Positions 34,406 through 43,629 of a stretch of DNA of 64,000 nt are shown piece after piece. The stretch comes from Xanthomarina spongicola. Lineage in GTDB: Bacteria > Bacteroidota > Bacteroidia > Flavobacteriales > Flavobacteriaceae. Within the stretch, counting starts at the first letter, position 1, and every line of letters starts with the position of its first letter. The translations under genes and the position numbers were made by a program. The notes below the pieces were generated by a model that was not told where the DNA came from, ran no database searches, and saw only the letters and a list, made by a program, of their open reading frames with translations. The stretch spans positions 248,001 to 312,000 of the forward strand of contig NZ_QGGP01000003.1 of NCBI RefSeq assembly GCF_003148645.1, read 5' to 3'.

Positions 34406-36715
34406 ATGATGAAAACACTAAAGTATCTTTTTCTATCTGTTTTGTTTATTTCAGCAAACACTTTTGCTCAAGAACAGGAGCAGCCAGAGCGCAAACCAGG
34501 TCATACTAACAACAACAAGTTTAAGCAGTTATATGACGAATTTTCAACCCCAAACATGTTTAGAACAGCTTCTGGAGCTCCAGGACCAGCTTATTATCAG
34601 CAACAAGCAGATTATAAAATGGATATTGTTATAGATGATGATAACGCAAAATTATCTGGATACGAAACTATTACTTATACAAACAATTCTCCAGATCCAT
34701 TAAATTACCTTTGGGTACAATTAGACCAAAACATGCGTGCAAAAGACTCTGAAACACCTTTAATTGAAGGTGGAGGAGTAGCTCAAGCACAACAAGCAGG
34801 TAGATTTGCATCTTCTTATATGACAGATGGTTTTGATGGTGGTTTTAAAATTGAAGCTGTTAAAGATATTAATGGAAAAGATTTGCCACATTTGATAAAC
34901 AACACGATGATGCGTGTTGAATTGCCTAAAGCTTTATTGAAAGGAGAGAAAGTCTCTTTTTCAATTAAATGGTGGTATAATATTAACGACTATGTTAATA
35001 TGGGTGGACGTTCTGGTTATGAATTCTTTCCAAAAGATGGAAATAGAAATTATATTATTGCACAATTCTTTCCAAGAATGGCTGTCTATAATGATGTAGA
35101 GGGCTGGCAAAATTCTCAATTCTGGGGACGTGATGAGTTTGCTTTACCATTTGGTAATTACGAAGTAAATATTACTGTGCCTTCAGATCACATTTTAGAT
35201 GCTACTGGAAGATTGGTAAACCGTAAGGAAGTTTTTTCAAAAGACATGATGAAACGCTATGAAGAAGCAAAGAAATCTTATGATAAGCCTGTGCTAATTG
35301 TAACACAAGCAGAAGCAGAAGAGGCTGAAAAAAGTCGTGCAACAGGTACAAAGACTTGGAAATTTCAAGCTGAAAACGTACGTGATTTCGGTTTTGCAAC
35401 TTCAAGAAAATATATTTGGGACATGATGGCTGTTAAGATTGGAGACAAAGATGTTATGGCTGTTTCTATGTATCCTAAAGAAGGAAACCCACTTTGGGAA
35501 GAATGGTCAACGTATGCAGTAGCCAGTACTTTAAAATCATATTCACGAATGACCTTCGATTATCCTTATCATAAAGCCATTTCGGTACATGCTAAAAATC
35601 AAGGAATGGAATACCCAATGATTTGCTTTAACTATGGTCGTCCAGATGAAAACGGAAACTATAGTGATAGAACTAAATACGGAATGATAAGTGTTATTAT
35701 CCACGAAGTTGGACACAATTATTTTCCGATGATTGTAAATAGTGACGAGCGTCAATGGACATGGATGGACGAAGGATTAAACACTTTTGTACAATACGTA
35801 GCTGAACAAGATTTTGGCGAATGGTATCCAGCTGCATTATCTCCAGGACACGATAAATATCCTTCAAGTCGTGGTCCAGCAGCAAACATAGTTCCTTATA
35901 TGGGAGGAGATCAAGATTTTATTGCACCAATTATGACCAAGGGTTTAAATACCTACCAGTTTGGAAACAACGCTTACGGAAAACCAGGAACTGCACTTAA
36001 TATTTTACGTGAAACAGTTATGGGTCGAGAGTTGTTTGATTATGCTTTTAAAGAATACTCAAATCGTTGGATGTTTAAACACCCAACACCAGAAGATTTC
36101 TTTAGAACCATGGAAGATGCATCAGCATTCGATTTAGATTGGTTTTGGAGAGGTTGGTTCTATACTACAGATTATGTGGATATGGGCGTAAAAGAAGTAA
36201 AGAAATATTACGTGTCTTCAGAGCCTAACGAATACGCTAAAATGATGGCTAAACGTTATGGTATGGAATTGTCAGATTTACCACCTTTAGTATATATGGT
36301 TGAAGAAGGAAGCGAAGAGTTTAAAGAAGAAATGAAAAACGGTACGCTATTAGAAAACTCAACTCCTCTTAAAGAGTATGTTATGGATAATTTTAGTGAA
36401 GAAGAACGTAAAACTATGAAAGAGCCTAAGTACTTTTATAACGTGACGTTCGAGAAACCAGGAGGATTGGTAATGCCAATTATAGTTGAATATACCTATG
36501 CTGATGGAACTTCTAAAACTGAAAAATATCCTGCACAAATTTGGAGACTGAACGATAAAGAGGTTAGTAAAGCCGTTGCATCAGATAAGGAAATTGTAAA
36601 AATTACAGTCGATCCTAATCTAGAAACAGCAGATGTAGATACATCTAACAACTCTTGGCCAAAAGAAGTTAAACAAAGTGACTTCGATAAGTTTAAAGAC
36701 GAAGTAAAAGATTAA
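34406..36715 (+). CDS. M1 family metallopeptidase (secreted)
   Basis: A 769-residue zinc aminopeptidase-like protein. The signal peptide LKYLFLSVLFISANTFAQ is followed by a proline/glutamine-rich linker, an N-terminal beta domain (KMDIVIDDDNAKLSGYETITYTNNSPD) and the gluzincin site HEVGHNYFPMIVNSDERQWTWMDEGLNTF, giving HExxH plus the downstream Glu. GRSGYEFFPKDGN precedes it. It is exported and probably trims peptides outside the cytoplasm. Exact specificity unknown. A strong terminator follows. Confidence 0.92.
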   Translation: MMKTLKYLFLSVLFISANTFAQEQEQPERKPGHTNNNKFKQLYDEFSTPNMFRTASGAPGPAYYQQQADYKMDIVIDDDNAKLSGYETITYTNNSPDPLNYLWVQLDQNMRAKDSETPLIEGGGVAQAQQAGRFASSYMTDGFDGGFKIEAVKDINGKDLPHLINNTMMRVELPKALLKGEKVSFSIKWWYNINDYVNMGGRSGYEFFPKDGNRNYIIAQFFPRMAVYNDVEGWQNSQFWGRDEFALPFGNYEVNITVPSDHILDATGRLVNRKEVFSKDMMKRYEEAKKSYDKPVLIVTQAEAEEAEKSRATGTKTWKFQAENVRDFGFATSRKYIWDMMAVKIGDKDVMAVSMYPKEGNPLWEEWSTYAVASTLKSYSRMTFDYPYHKAISVHAKNQGMEYPMICFNYGRPDENGNYSDRTKYGMISVIIHEVGHNYFPMIVNSDERQWTWMDEGLNTFVQYVAEQDFGEWYPAALSPGHDKYPSSRGPAANIVPYMGGDQDFIAPIMTKGLNTYQFGNNAYGKPGTALNILRETVMGRELFDYAFKEYSNRWMFKHPTPEDFFRTMEDASAFDLDWFWRGWFYTTDYVDMGVKEVKKYYVSSEPNEYAKMMAKRYGMELSDLPPLVYMVEEGSEEFKEEMKNGTLLENSTPLKEYVMDNFSEEERKTMKEPKYFYNVTFEKPGGLVMPIIVEYTYADGTSKTEKYPAQIWRLNDKEVSKAVASDKEIVKITVDPNLETADVDTSNNSWPKEVKQSDFDKFKDEVKD

Positions 36716-36735
36716 TGTTAAACGTTAAATATTTA

Positions 36736-36770
36736 AAAGCCGACCATAAAAATGAGTCGGCTTTTTTTAT
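36736..36770 (+). terminator. Terminator after the M1 peptidase gene
   Basis: Perfect nine-base stem AAAGCCGAC/GTCGGCTTT (36736-36744 and 36756-36764) followed by T residues. Confidence 0.9.
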
Positions 36771-36788
36771 TCTCAAGAATCAACTCAC

Positions 36789-36796
36789 TATATTTG
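36789..36796 (+). promoter_or_regulatory. Promoter -7 box for tatA
   Basis: TATATTTG followed by CA, identical to the tRNA-Gly box. It ends 4 bases before the GTG start of tatA. Confidence 0.65.
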
Positions 36797-36800
36797 CAGT

Positions 36801-37088
36801 GTGATACAAGCAAGCATTTTTTTATTTATAGGTACTACAGAAATCATGTTTATACTATTTATAGTAGTCATGATTTTTGGTGCAGACAAAATTCCTGAAA
36901 TAGCCAAAGGTTTAGGAAAAGGCATACGTATGCTTAAAGATGCTTCAAACGACATTAAAACGGAAATCACAAAGAGTGCCGAAAAAAATGGCATTGATAC
37001 CAGCATCACTAAAGATGTTCAAGACGAACTTAATAAAGTAAAAGACGACTTAGAAGATTTTACGGGTTCTGTAAGAAGAAAACTATAA
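36801..37088 (+). CDS. tatA: Sec-independent (Tat) translocase subunit TatA
   Basis: A 95-residue protein with one N-terminal membrane helix (FIGTTEIMFILFIVVMIFGADKIPEIA), the amphipathic helix KGLGKGIRMLKDASNDIK, and a charged C-terminal tail, the full architecture of TatA/TatE. It forms the pore complex for export of folded twin-arginine proteins. The start codon is GTG; the first in-frame ATG (36846) would cut the membrane helix, so GTG is preferred. The promoter box is so close that the mRNA may be leaderless. Confidence 0.92.
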   Translation: MIQASIFLFIGTTEIMFILFIVVMIFGADKIPEIAKGLGKGIRMLKDASNDIKTEITKSAEKNGIDTSITKDVQDELNKVKDDLEDFTGSVRRKL

Positions 37089-37112
37089 CATCTACTTTAT
37101 ATACTGCATTTT

Positions 37113-37156
37113 AACTGTTTTTATTGCTTATTTCATCCAATAAACGAAAAACAGTT
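37113..37156 (+). terminator. Possible terminator or stem-loop after tatA
   Basis: AACTGTTTTT (37113-37122) pairs with AAAAACAGTT (37147-37156) around a 24-base loop. The stem is A/T-rich, so it is weak. Confidence 0.4.
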
Positions 37157-37229
37157 CTTTTCATCCCATTTTTTAGAAAGATTAATCAAATTATCAAATA
37201 TTGTAGTACCCAAATTAACCATTAAAGAG

Positions 37230-39494
37230 ATGAAAAGTTACCTACTAATCAGTTTCTTCTTTATTATTACTCTGTCTTTTTCTCAAAGTGAAAGAGAGAT
37301 TATTAATAAAATTGATCAAATAAATTCGCAAGGATTAGTTCATTATAACCATAATGACATTACCAAAGCCTTTAATAAATTTAATGAAGCTATAAAATTA
37401 TCAGATTCTATAAAAGATAATTATGGTCATGCAGTTGCCACCTACAATTTAGGAAGGATTTATAATTATATGCATGAATATGATGATGCTAAGTTGTGTT
37501 ATAATAAGATGTTAGTGTACTCACTTAAAATAGATGATAATTTTTTAATAGCTAATTCATACTTAAGTTTAGCACAATTATATGAAGAAATAAATCAGGA
37601 TGAAGACGTTATACCTTATTTAGAAAAGGCACTAGAATATGGGCAAAAATCAAACGTAAGGGATCAGGATAATCATGACAAGCAAAATAGCATATTGTTT
37701 GACATCAAAATGGAAATGAGTTCTGTTTATATGCAAAGAAACAATCTTGATTTAGCTTTAATAAATTTACTGAGAGCAGAAAATAACTTGAACAAATTAC
37801 CATTCGATGCCTACACATATGCCAAATTTAATTATGCATATGGACGTTATTTTAACCGAAAGAATTTTTTTAACAAGGCAAATGATAAATTTGAATTAGC
37901 CATTACATTTCTTAAAGACCAACAAATAAAGGATTTAAATAGTAACCTCTTAATTAGTGAAATATATCGCGATTTATCATTATCTAATTCCAAATTGGAT
38001 AATACTGAAATGGCTTATAATTTTTTAATCAAGCATAATTTTTACAGAGAACAGTTTATTAATGAAGAAAAAGTCAAACAAGAAAATATTGCAAAATCTA
38101 AATTTTATTTAGCCGACTATAAACAAATAGCCGAACGTGCAAATAAGGAAAAAATAGCTCAAGAACAGATAACACAAAAAATTAAAAAAATTAATATCGC
38201 AATAATTGTAACTATCTTTGTGCTAGCTATATCATTATTAATGTTATATAGAAATTACCTTTCAAAGAGAAAGTTAAGTCAGGTTTTAGAAGCACAGAAT
38301 AAACAATTAGAATACGCCAAAGATCAAGCTGAAAAGTCGTCTCAATTAAAATCAAAATTCATTTCAAATGTTACGCATGAATTAAGAACACCTCTATATG
38401 GTGTTGTTGGTTTAACCTCTTTATTATTAAAACGAAACGATTTAAGTGAGAGAGATAGTAAATATTTGAAATCATTAAAATACTCAGGTGATTACCTCAT
38501 GAATCTAATTAATGATATCTTACAGATTGGTAAAATTGAATCTCAAAAAATTGAATTAAAAAATGTTACAATCAATATAAGAGAGTTAATAGACAATATT
38601 ACAGATTCATTTGAATATAAGTTGCAAGAGACTAACAATAGAATAAAGGTAGATATTGATAAAAGCATTCCAAAGTATATTAAATGTGACAATGTGAGAC
38701 TTTCTCAAGTATTAATAAATTTAATTGGGAATAGTATAAAATTTACTGAAAATGAAGTAACAACTGTTACGGTTAAAGCTTTAAAAATTGACCAAGACAA
38801 AGTAAGCCTACACTTTTCTGTAAAAGATAATGGACCAGGAATTCCTAAAGAAATGCATGAAAGCATTTTTGAGAATTTTTTGCAATTGGATGAAAACAAT
38901 AATGTGAATTATAAAGGTACTGGACTTGGATTGCCAATTACTAAAAATTTAATAGAATTATTTGGAAGTCAAATAGAATTAGAAAGTGAAGTTGGAAAAG
39001 GTTCAACATTTGGATTTCAAGTATCTTTTGAAGTTGATAATGATTACTCTAATAAATTAAATGAAACGAAGACAGTTCCATTAAATGGGAATTATAAAAT
39101 TTTAGTAGCAGAAGACAATAAAATTAATCAAATAGTAACCCGAAATATTTTAGAAAAAGGAAACTTTCAATGCGATATAGCTAAAAATGGTTTAGAGGCT
39201 GTTAATGCCTTAAAACTGAAAGATTATGACCTGATATTAATGGATATTAATATGCCAATATTAAACGGAAATGAAGCCACAAAAGAAATAAGAAAGACCA
39301 ATAGTCTGATACCAATTATTGCATTAACAGCAGCAGATATAGAAGAAGTTAAAAAAGAATATCAAGCTATAGGCTATAATGATATTATAACGAAACCATT
39401 TGATAATTCACGTTTTTACCAAACCATATTATCTAATATTCAAAAAAGCAAAAATAAGATTGACGAAAAATCACCACTTGTAAAGGTGTCTTAA
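37230..39494 (+). CDS. TPR-containing hybrid histidine kinase/response regulator
   Basis: A 754-residue sensor. Signal peptide (LLISFFFIITLSFSQ), a periplasmic region of TPR-like repeats (about residues 35-270; ALNIGRIY-like HAVATYNLGRIYNYM), a membrane helix (INIAIIVTIFVLAISLLMLY, about 325), HisKA with FISNVTHELRTPLYG (phospho-acceptor His), HATPase with VKDNGPGIPKE and GTGLGLPI, and a C-terminal receiver domain with LVAEDNKIN and the phospho-acceptor Asp in LMDINMPI. A phosphorelay with output through another protein is likely. A close paralogue lies at 54.7-56.9 kb. Confidence 0.92.
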   Translation: MKSYLLISFFFIITLSFSQSEREIINKIDQINSQGLVHYNHNDITKAFNKFNEAIKLSDSIKDNYGHAVATYNLGRIYNYMHEYDDAKLCYNKMLVYSLKIDDNFLIANSYLSLAQLYEEINQDEDVIPYLEKALEYGQKSNVRDQDNHDKQNSILFDIKMEMSSVYMQRNNLDLALINLLRAENNLNKLPFDAYTYAKFNYAYGRYFNRKNFFNKANDKFELAITFLKDQQIKDLNSNLLISEIYRDLSLSNSKLDNTEMAYNFLIKHNFYREQFINEEKVKQENIAKSKFYLADYKQIAERANKEKIAQEQITQKIKKINIAIIVTIFVLAISLLMLYRNYLSKRKLSQVLEAQNKQLEYAKDQAEKSSQLKSKFISNVTHELRTPLYGVVGLTSLLLKRNDLSERDSKYLKSLKYSGDYLMNLINDILQIGKIESQKIELKNVTINIRELIDNITDSFEYKLQETNNRIKVDIDKSIPKYIKCDNVRLSQVLINLIGNSIKFTENEVTTVTVKALKIDQDKVSLHFSVKDNGPGIPKEMHESIFENFLQLDENNNVNYKGTGLGLPITKNLIELFGSQIELESEVGKGSTFGFQVSFEVDNDYSNKLNETKTVPLNGNYKILVAEDNKINQIVTRNILEKGNFQCDIAKNGLEAVNALKLKDYDLILMDINMPILNGNEATKEIRKTNSLIPIIALTAADIEEVKKEYQAIGYNDIITKPFDNSRFYQTILSNIQKSKNKIDEKSPLVKVS

Positions 39495-39568
39495 GAATAC
39501 GATTTTCTGATTTATAGTTTCGTTTACGTACATATATAAATCTGTTTTAATGATTTATAAATAGTGTA

Positions 39569-39588
39569 CCTGCCTCTCGGCAGACAGG
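39569..39588. repeat. GC-rich palindromic repeat
   Basis: CCTGCCTCTCGGCAGACAGG forms a CTGCC/GGCAG stem and stands out in an AT-rich spacer. It may be a dispersed repeat related to family A. Confidence 0.6.
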
Positions 39589-39645
39589 AACGAAGGCCGT
39601 CTATTTTTTTAAGTCAAGTGTTATCCTAACAACAACTATTAGTTT

Positions 39646-40122
39646 TTAATTTAAAATATTTATATACTTGACAATGTCTTCTTGAGTATATTCTCCATTT
39701 TTTTTCTGAAACTCACCTTTCTTATTAATAACTAGAATACCATAGCAAGATTGTTCTTTATTAAAGAAATTGTCAAGGAAAAAGTTACTTATATCTGAAA
39801 AATGATTTTGTGAATCAATAATTTCTGTTGCTTTTTTACTTTCAGAATAAACAAAAATGTTTCGCACATTTACTAATTCCATTTTAGAATAATATTCAGT
39901 CCACCATTCGGAAGATTGCTTCAAATTCTTATAATTGTCGTAATGACAACTGCTTCGAGGTTGTTTAAAATTTACAATGATTAAGTCTTCAGAATTCCAA
40001 TGATAGTTTTCTATTATAAACTGTAATTGAGTTTCAGAGAGTTTTTCATCAGTTTGACTTTCTGGTTTATTGAAACTTAAAAAACAAATCACTAAAAGTA
40101 AAAGCATTAAATATTTTTTCAT
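39646..40122 (-). CDS. Small exported protein, thioredoxin-like pattern suspected
   Basis: A 158-residue protein with a signal peptide (MKKYLMLLLLVICFLSFN) and no strongly recognised family. The C-terminal CYGILVINKKGEFQKKNGEYTQEDIVKYI has the strand-strand-helix look of thioredoxin-fold ends, and SSCHYDNYKN precedes. There is no CxxC motif. It lies 38 bases downstream of the O-methyltransferase on the same strand. Function unknown. Confidence 0.6.
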   Translation of the reverse strand: MKKYLMLLLLVICFLSFNKPESQTDEKLSETQLQFIIENYHWNSEDLIIVNFKQPRSSCHYDNYKNLKQSSEWWTEYYSKMELVNVRNIFVYSESKKATEIIDSQNHFSDISNFFLDNFFNKEQSCYGILVINKKGEFQKKNGEYTQEDIVKYINILN

Positions 40123-40160
40123 TTTATGGTAATATTTGGGTGATTTATTATTAATTCAAC

Positions 40161-40805
40161 TTATTTCTTCCTACTAATGGTCAACCCATCTCTAATTGGC
40201 AACATAACCGTTTCTATTCTACTATCGGTTTTTAAAAGAGAATTGTATTCAATAAGTGCAGGTGTAGATGTGTCCTCTTTTTTGAAAGTAGTGTCCAGAA
40301 CTTTACCACTCCATAAAACGTTATCAGATAAAATAATTCCACCTCTTTTTAATCGTTCAATAATTAAATTGAAATAATTAGAGTAGTTTTCTTTGTCAGC
40401 ATCAATAAAAACTAAATCGAAGGTTTTATTTAAATCTGGTATAATTTCTAAGGCGTTTCCTAAATGCTGGTGAATTTGTTTCCCATATTCAGATTTGTCA
40501 AAATATTTACGTTGAAAATCTACCAATTCTTCATTAACATCAATAGTGTGTAGTTCACCATTAGGTTGCATGCCTTCTGCTAAACAAAGAGCCGAATAGC
40601 CTGTATACGTTCCAATTTCTAGAATACATTTTGGGTTAATCAATTTGGAAATCATACTCAATACGCGACCTTGATAATGACCACTTAACATACGAGGTTG
40701 TAAGATTTTTTGGTAAGTTTCACGAGTTAGCTGCTGTAATAATTCTGGTTCATCTTCAGAATGAGAAACTACGTATTCGTTTATTTTTTCTGGTAAAAAG
40801 TGCAT
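40161..40805 (-). CDS. SAM-dependent O-methyltransferase, class I
   Basis: A 214-residue protein of the caffeoyl-CoA/catechol O-methyltransferase group: EIGTYTGYSALCLAEGM (SAM loop), LHTIDVNEELVDFQ, FDLVFIDADKENYSNYF (metal Asp) and GGIILSDNVLWSGKV (metal Asp-Asn). It probably methylates a small hydroxylated molecule. It directly follows the kynurenine operon on the same strand, separated by a family C repeat, so membership of the operon is possible but not shown. Confidence 0.9.
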   Translation of the reverse strand: MHFLPEKINEYVVSHSEDEPELLQQLTRETYQKILQPRMLSGHYQGRVLSMISKLINPKCILEIGTYTGYSALCLAEGMQPNGELHTIDVNEELVDFQRKYFDKSEYGKQIHQHLGNALEIIPDLNKTFDLVFIDADKENYSNYFNLIIERLKRGGIILSDNVLWSGKVLDTTFKKEDTSTPALIEYNSLLKTDSRIETVMLPIRDGLTISRKK

Positions 40806-40816
40806 GGTGTTTATTA

Positions 40817-40924
40817 TATAGTGTCTGGTCGAGCGCAGTCGAGATCCTATTAAAACCTCTCGACTTGTTTCACAAGCTACTTTCGCTCAAAATATATTTT
40901 GCACTCAGTAATGCTCGAGGAGAC
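40817..40924. repeat. Palindromic repeat family C, interrupted copy
   Basis: Left arm GTCTGGTCGAGCGCAGTCGAGA and right part CTCTCGACT ... GCTCGAGGAGAC. Compared with the intact copy at 47366-47415 the right arm is split by about 50 bases of other sequence. It lies between the ACMSD and O-methyltransferase genes. Confidence 0.75.
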
Positions 40925-40927
40925 ATG

Positions 40928-42013
40928 TTACCCTAAAATTCTGTTTACTAATTTTTGTTTAGCTTCATTATCATCACCACACAACCACTGAATCACGTTG
41001 TCTTCCCAAATAGCATCACGTTCAGTTTCGTTAATTATGTTGCGTTCTACGGCTAAATCTAATATTTTTCCAGGATAAGAAGATTGCTTTTCACTTTCCA
41101 TTTCACCTAAAGGATACGGATCATCTAATCCCATAAGAACTTGTTTAGAACCTTGATTTTTAATCAATAATTGTAAGCCTCCTGTATCATGAACTAAGGT
41201 GTCGAAAAAGATGTTTTTATGTCCAACAGCTTTTCTTGGATGACTCTTTCCTTCAAATAAATCTGGTCTTCCATCAAATCCTTGGATACGACGTCCTAAA
41301 TTAATTTGAGCCAACTGTCCTCCATGAGCAAAGCAGGTTCTCATATTAGGGAATTTATCTTGATAGCCATTTAAAGTTAAGAAATGGTAGGCATCTGCAC
41401 ATTGCGCTAGCATCCAAATTAAATGAAAACGCCAAGAGGTATTTTCTAACTTAATGAATTTTTCGCCATCGTATGGATGGATTTCTACTGCCAGATTATA
41501 CTTATTTGCCAATTCAAAAATAGGCTCGTTTTCTTCATCAAAAATACAACGCCAAGTCCCAATGGTATCCATATAATGTGTTGGTAAACAAAGTAATTGC
41601 ATACCTAATTCTTCAACGCAACGCTCAATTTCCCAACATGCTCCTCGAACAAATCCAGGATGTACTACAAAACCACAGGTAAATTTACTTGGATTTTCAC
41701 GTTGGATTTTAGCATTAAAATCGTTTTGAAAACGCAAGGCTTGTTTCATTTCTTCCACACGCAAACCGTTTCCATATAATTGAGATAGATTCAAAACCAC
41801 AGCATGATCAATCTTAAAGCGTTCCATCCAAGCTAATTTTTCATCTAAAAAGAAACTAGAATCAGTTATTGGACGATTCCAATCTTTTTGAAGCATGAAT
41901 TTCCTGTCTTTATCCACCCAAAAAATCCCTTTGTCTTTCATAAACTGAGGTATTTCCTCAGGATAAGGAAGTAGGTGAGAGTGACCGTTTATTCTTAATT
42001 TACGTTTTTCCAT
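40928..42013 (-). CDS. 2-amino-3-carboxymuconate-6-semialdehyde decarboxylase (ACMSD-like amidohydrolase)
   Basis: About 361 residues from MEKRKLRING (42013); an ATG at 42025 adds four residues encoded by repeat B. The metal site of the ACMSD family is visible: GHSHLLP (HxH), VEIHPYDGE (His), FAHGG and the Asp in LMGLDDPYPLGEME. It would decarboxylate aminocarboxymuconate semialdehyde to aminomuconate semialdehyde, the step after 3-hydroxyanthranilate dioxygenase. Last pathway gene of the operon. Confidence 0.9.
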   Translation of the reverse strand: MEKRKLRINGHSHLLPYPEEIPQFMKDKGIFWVDKDRKFMLQKDWNRPITDSSFFLDEKLAWMERFKIDHAVVLNLSQLYGNGLRVEEMKQALRFQNDFNAKIQRENPSKFTCGFVVHPGFVRGACWEIERCVEELGMQLLCLPTHYMDTIGTWRCIFDEENEPIFELANKYNLAVEIHPYDGEKFIKLENTSWRFHLIWMLAQCADAYHFLTLNGYQDKFPNMRTCFAHGGQLAQINLGRRIQGFDGRPDLFEGKSHPRKAVGHKNIFFDTLVHDTGGLQLLIKNQGSKQVLMGLDDPYPLGEMESEKQSSYPGKILDLAVERNIINETERDAIWEDNVIQWLCGDDNEAKQKLVNRILG

Positions 42014-42025
42014 ATTTACTGTCAT

Positions 42026-42095
42026 TGCGAGCCTTTTGGCGTGGCAATCTTTTTATAAAGAGATTACTTCGTCATACTTCCTCGTAATGACGACA
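42026..42095. repeat. Palindromic repeat family B, copy 1
   Basis: GTCATTGCGAG...GGCAATCT...AGATTACTTCGTC...CTCGTAATGAC, an imperfect long inverted repeat in the gap between the dioxygenase and ACMSD genes. Its left edge supplies an ATG in frame with ACMSD. Confidence 0.8.
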
Positions 42096-42099
42096 ATTT

Positions 42100-42636
42100 T
42101 TATTCTTCTATTTGTACTTTTTTTGGAGGTTGCATGACTTCGCCACAATTTGGACAAGTTCGCTTATTTTTATCGCCATAATATTTGTCGAAAATTCCAG
42201 GCATATCAGTTTCAATATTGTCTAGTGTAAAATCTTCTTCATATAATTTGGTAGTGCAATTTTCACAAAACCATAACAAAGCATCTTGAACACCTTTATC
42301 TCTAGGATATTCTATAACTAGTCCAACAGTATTGGCTCCACGTTGCGGAGAGTGTGGTACTTTTGGAGGTAATATAAAGATGTCACCTTCTTTAATGTGA
42401 ATGTCTTTGGGTTTGCCTTCATCAATTACTTTTAAAACCATATCACCTTCAATCTGATAGAAAAACTCAGGAGTTTCGTTGTAATGATAATCTTTTCTAC
42501 TATTCGGTCCACCAACAACCATCACGATAAAATCGCCATCTTTCCAAACAACTTTATTGCCAACAGGTGGTTTTAAAAGGTGTCTATTTTCTTCAATCCA
42601 AGCTTTGAAATTTAAAGGAGTTACTAGTTTGCTCAT
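42100..42636 (-). CDS. 3-hydroxyanthranilate 3,4-dioxygenase
   Basis: A 178-residue cupin dioxygenase, the bacterial length. Fe ligands are in KDYHYNETPEFFYQIEGD (His and Glu) and PPKVPHSPQRG (His); a C-terminal rubredoxin-like site is complete (FCENC and CPNCGE). It opens the ring of 3-hydroxyanthranilate. The product feeds the ACMSD enzyme encoded next. Often called haaO or nbaC. Confidence 0.95.
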   Translation of the reverse strand: MSKLVTPLNFKAWIEENRHLLKPPVGNKVVWKDGDFIVMVVGGPNSRKDYHYNETPEFFYQIEGDMVLKVIDEGKPKDIHIKEGDIFILPPKVPHSPQRGANTVGLVIEYPRDKGVQDALLWFCENCTTKLYEEDFTLDNIETDMPGIFDKYYGDKNKRTCPNCGEVMQPPKKVQIEE

Positions 42637-42650
42637 GATTCTATTTTTAT

Positions 42651-42738
42651 GATGTCATTGCGAAGCAAATTTTTATTTGCTGTGGCAATCTGTATCTTTT
42701 AATGAGATTACCACGTCATTTTGTTCCTCTTAATGACA
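42651..42738. repeat. Palindromic repeat family B, copy 2
   Basis: ATGTCATTGCGAAGC...GTGGCAATCTG...GAGATTACCACGTCATTTTG...CTTAATGACAG. Same family and layout as 42026-42095 but diverged, in the gap between the SDR and dioxygenase genes. Confidence 0.8.
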
Positions 42739-42762
42739 GATTTTTTAAATTGTTCTATAAAG

Positions 42763-43545
42763 TTACAAAGATTTTGTTCTTCCACCATCAACAGGAAGGT
42801 TTATTCCGTTAATGTAGCTTGCGCATTCGCTCGCTAAAAAAGTAACAGCATATGCCAATTCTTCAGGTTTGGCAAAACGTTTAGCAGGTACTGCATTTTT
42901 CATGGCATTGGCAGCCTCTTCTTCAGTATTACCTGTTTTAGCAGATTTATTTTTTATAATTTCTGTTAAACGTTCGGTTCCTGTTGCTCCAGGAAGAACG
43001 TTGTTTACAGTAATTCCGAAGGAACCAAGTTCGTTAGCTAATGTCTTACTCCAATTGGCAACTGCGCCACGAATGGTATTGCTTACACCTAAACCATCCA
43101 ATGGTTGTTTTACAGACGTTGAAATAATATTTATTATACGACCATAACCTACATCTTTCATAAAAGGAACAACAGCTTGAGCTAACACATGATTACATTT
43201 TAAATGCTGGGTAAACGCATTTTCAAATTCATCCAATTCTGCTGAAAAAACTGGTCCACCTTTTGGTCCACCAGTATTATTAACTAAAATATGAAAACCA
43301 TGATTTTTAGAAACATACTCTGATACTTTTGCTTTTAATTCTTCAGGATTTGAAAAATCTGCTACAATATAATCGTGATTTCTTTGTTGAGGTAATTCGG
43401 CTAAAACAGCTTTTAATTTGTCTTCGTTTCTTGCAATTAGTGTCACAGTTGCACCTTCAGCAACTAAAGACATAGCTGTTGCTTTTCCTATTCCTGCTGT
43501 GCTACCACAGACTAAGGCGTATTTGTTGTTTAAGTTTAGATTCAT
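42763..43545 (-). CDS. SDR-family protein without the usual catalytic Tyr-Lys
   Basis: About 260 residues from MNLNLNNKYALVCGSTAGIGKA (43545). The cofactor loop is GSTAGIGKA, and NNTGGPKGG takes the place of NNAG. At the active site, where SDR enzymes carry Ser...YxxxK, this protein has IISTSVKQPLDGLGVSNTIRGAV, so Tyr and Lys are absent. A subgroup of SDR-like proteins with this change is known. The upstream in-frame part of the reading frame (to 43593) encodes a repeat A product (KIPAFAG) and is not taken as real. Role in the kynurenine operon unknown. Confidence 0.85.
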   Translation of the reverse strand: MNLNLNNKYALVCGSTAGIGKATAMSLVAEGATVTLIARNEDKLKAVLAELPQQRNHDYIVADFSNPEELKAKVSEYVSKNHGFHILVNNTGGPKGGPVFSAELDEFENAFTQHLKCNHVLAQAVVPFMKDVGYGRIINIISTSVKQPLDGLGVSNTIRGAVANWSKTLANELGSFGITVNNVLPGATGTERLTEIIKNKSAKTGNTEEEAANAMKNAVPAKRFAKPEELAYAVTFLASECASYINGINLPVDGGRTKSL

Positions 43546-43550
43546 AATAT

Positions 43551-43568
43551 TTCCTGCGAAAGCAGGAA
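43551..43568. repeat. Family A palindromic repeat, copy 4
   Basis: TTCCTGCGAAAGCAGGAA, 5 bases upstream of the SDR start. The following GATTCTGAAACAAGTTCAGAATGACG (43581-43606) is a further inverted repeat. Confidence 0.85.
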
Positions 43569-43629
43569 TCTTTTTAATGTGATTCTGAAACAAGTTCAGA
43601 ATGACGTTTGATTAATATTTTTTTTTGCG

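Noticed and set aside
43546-43593. N-terminal extension of the SDR gene (KIPAFAG)
   Set aside because: Encoded by a repeat and starting at TTG; the ATG at 43545 matches the family start.
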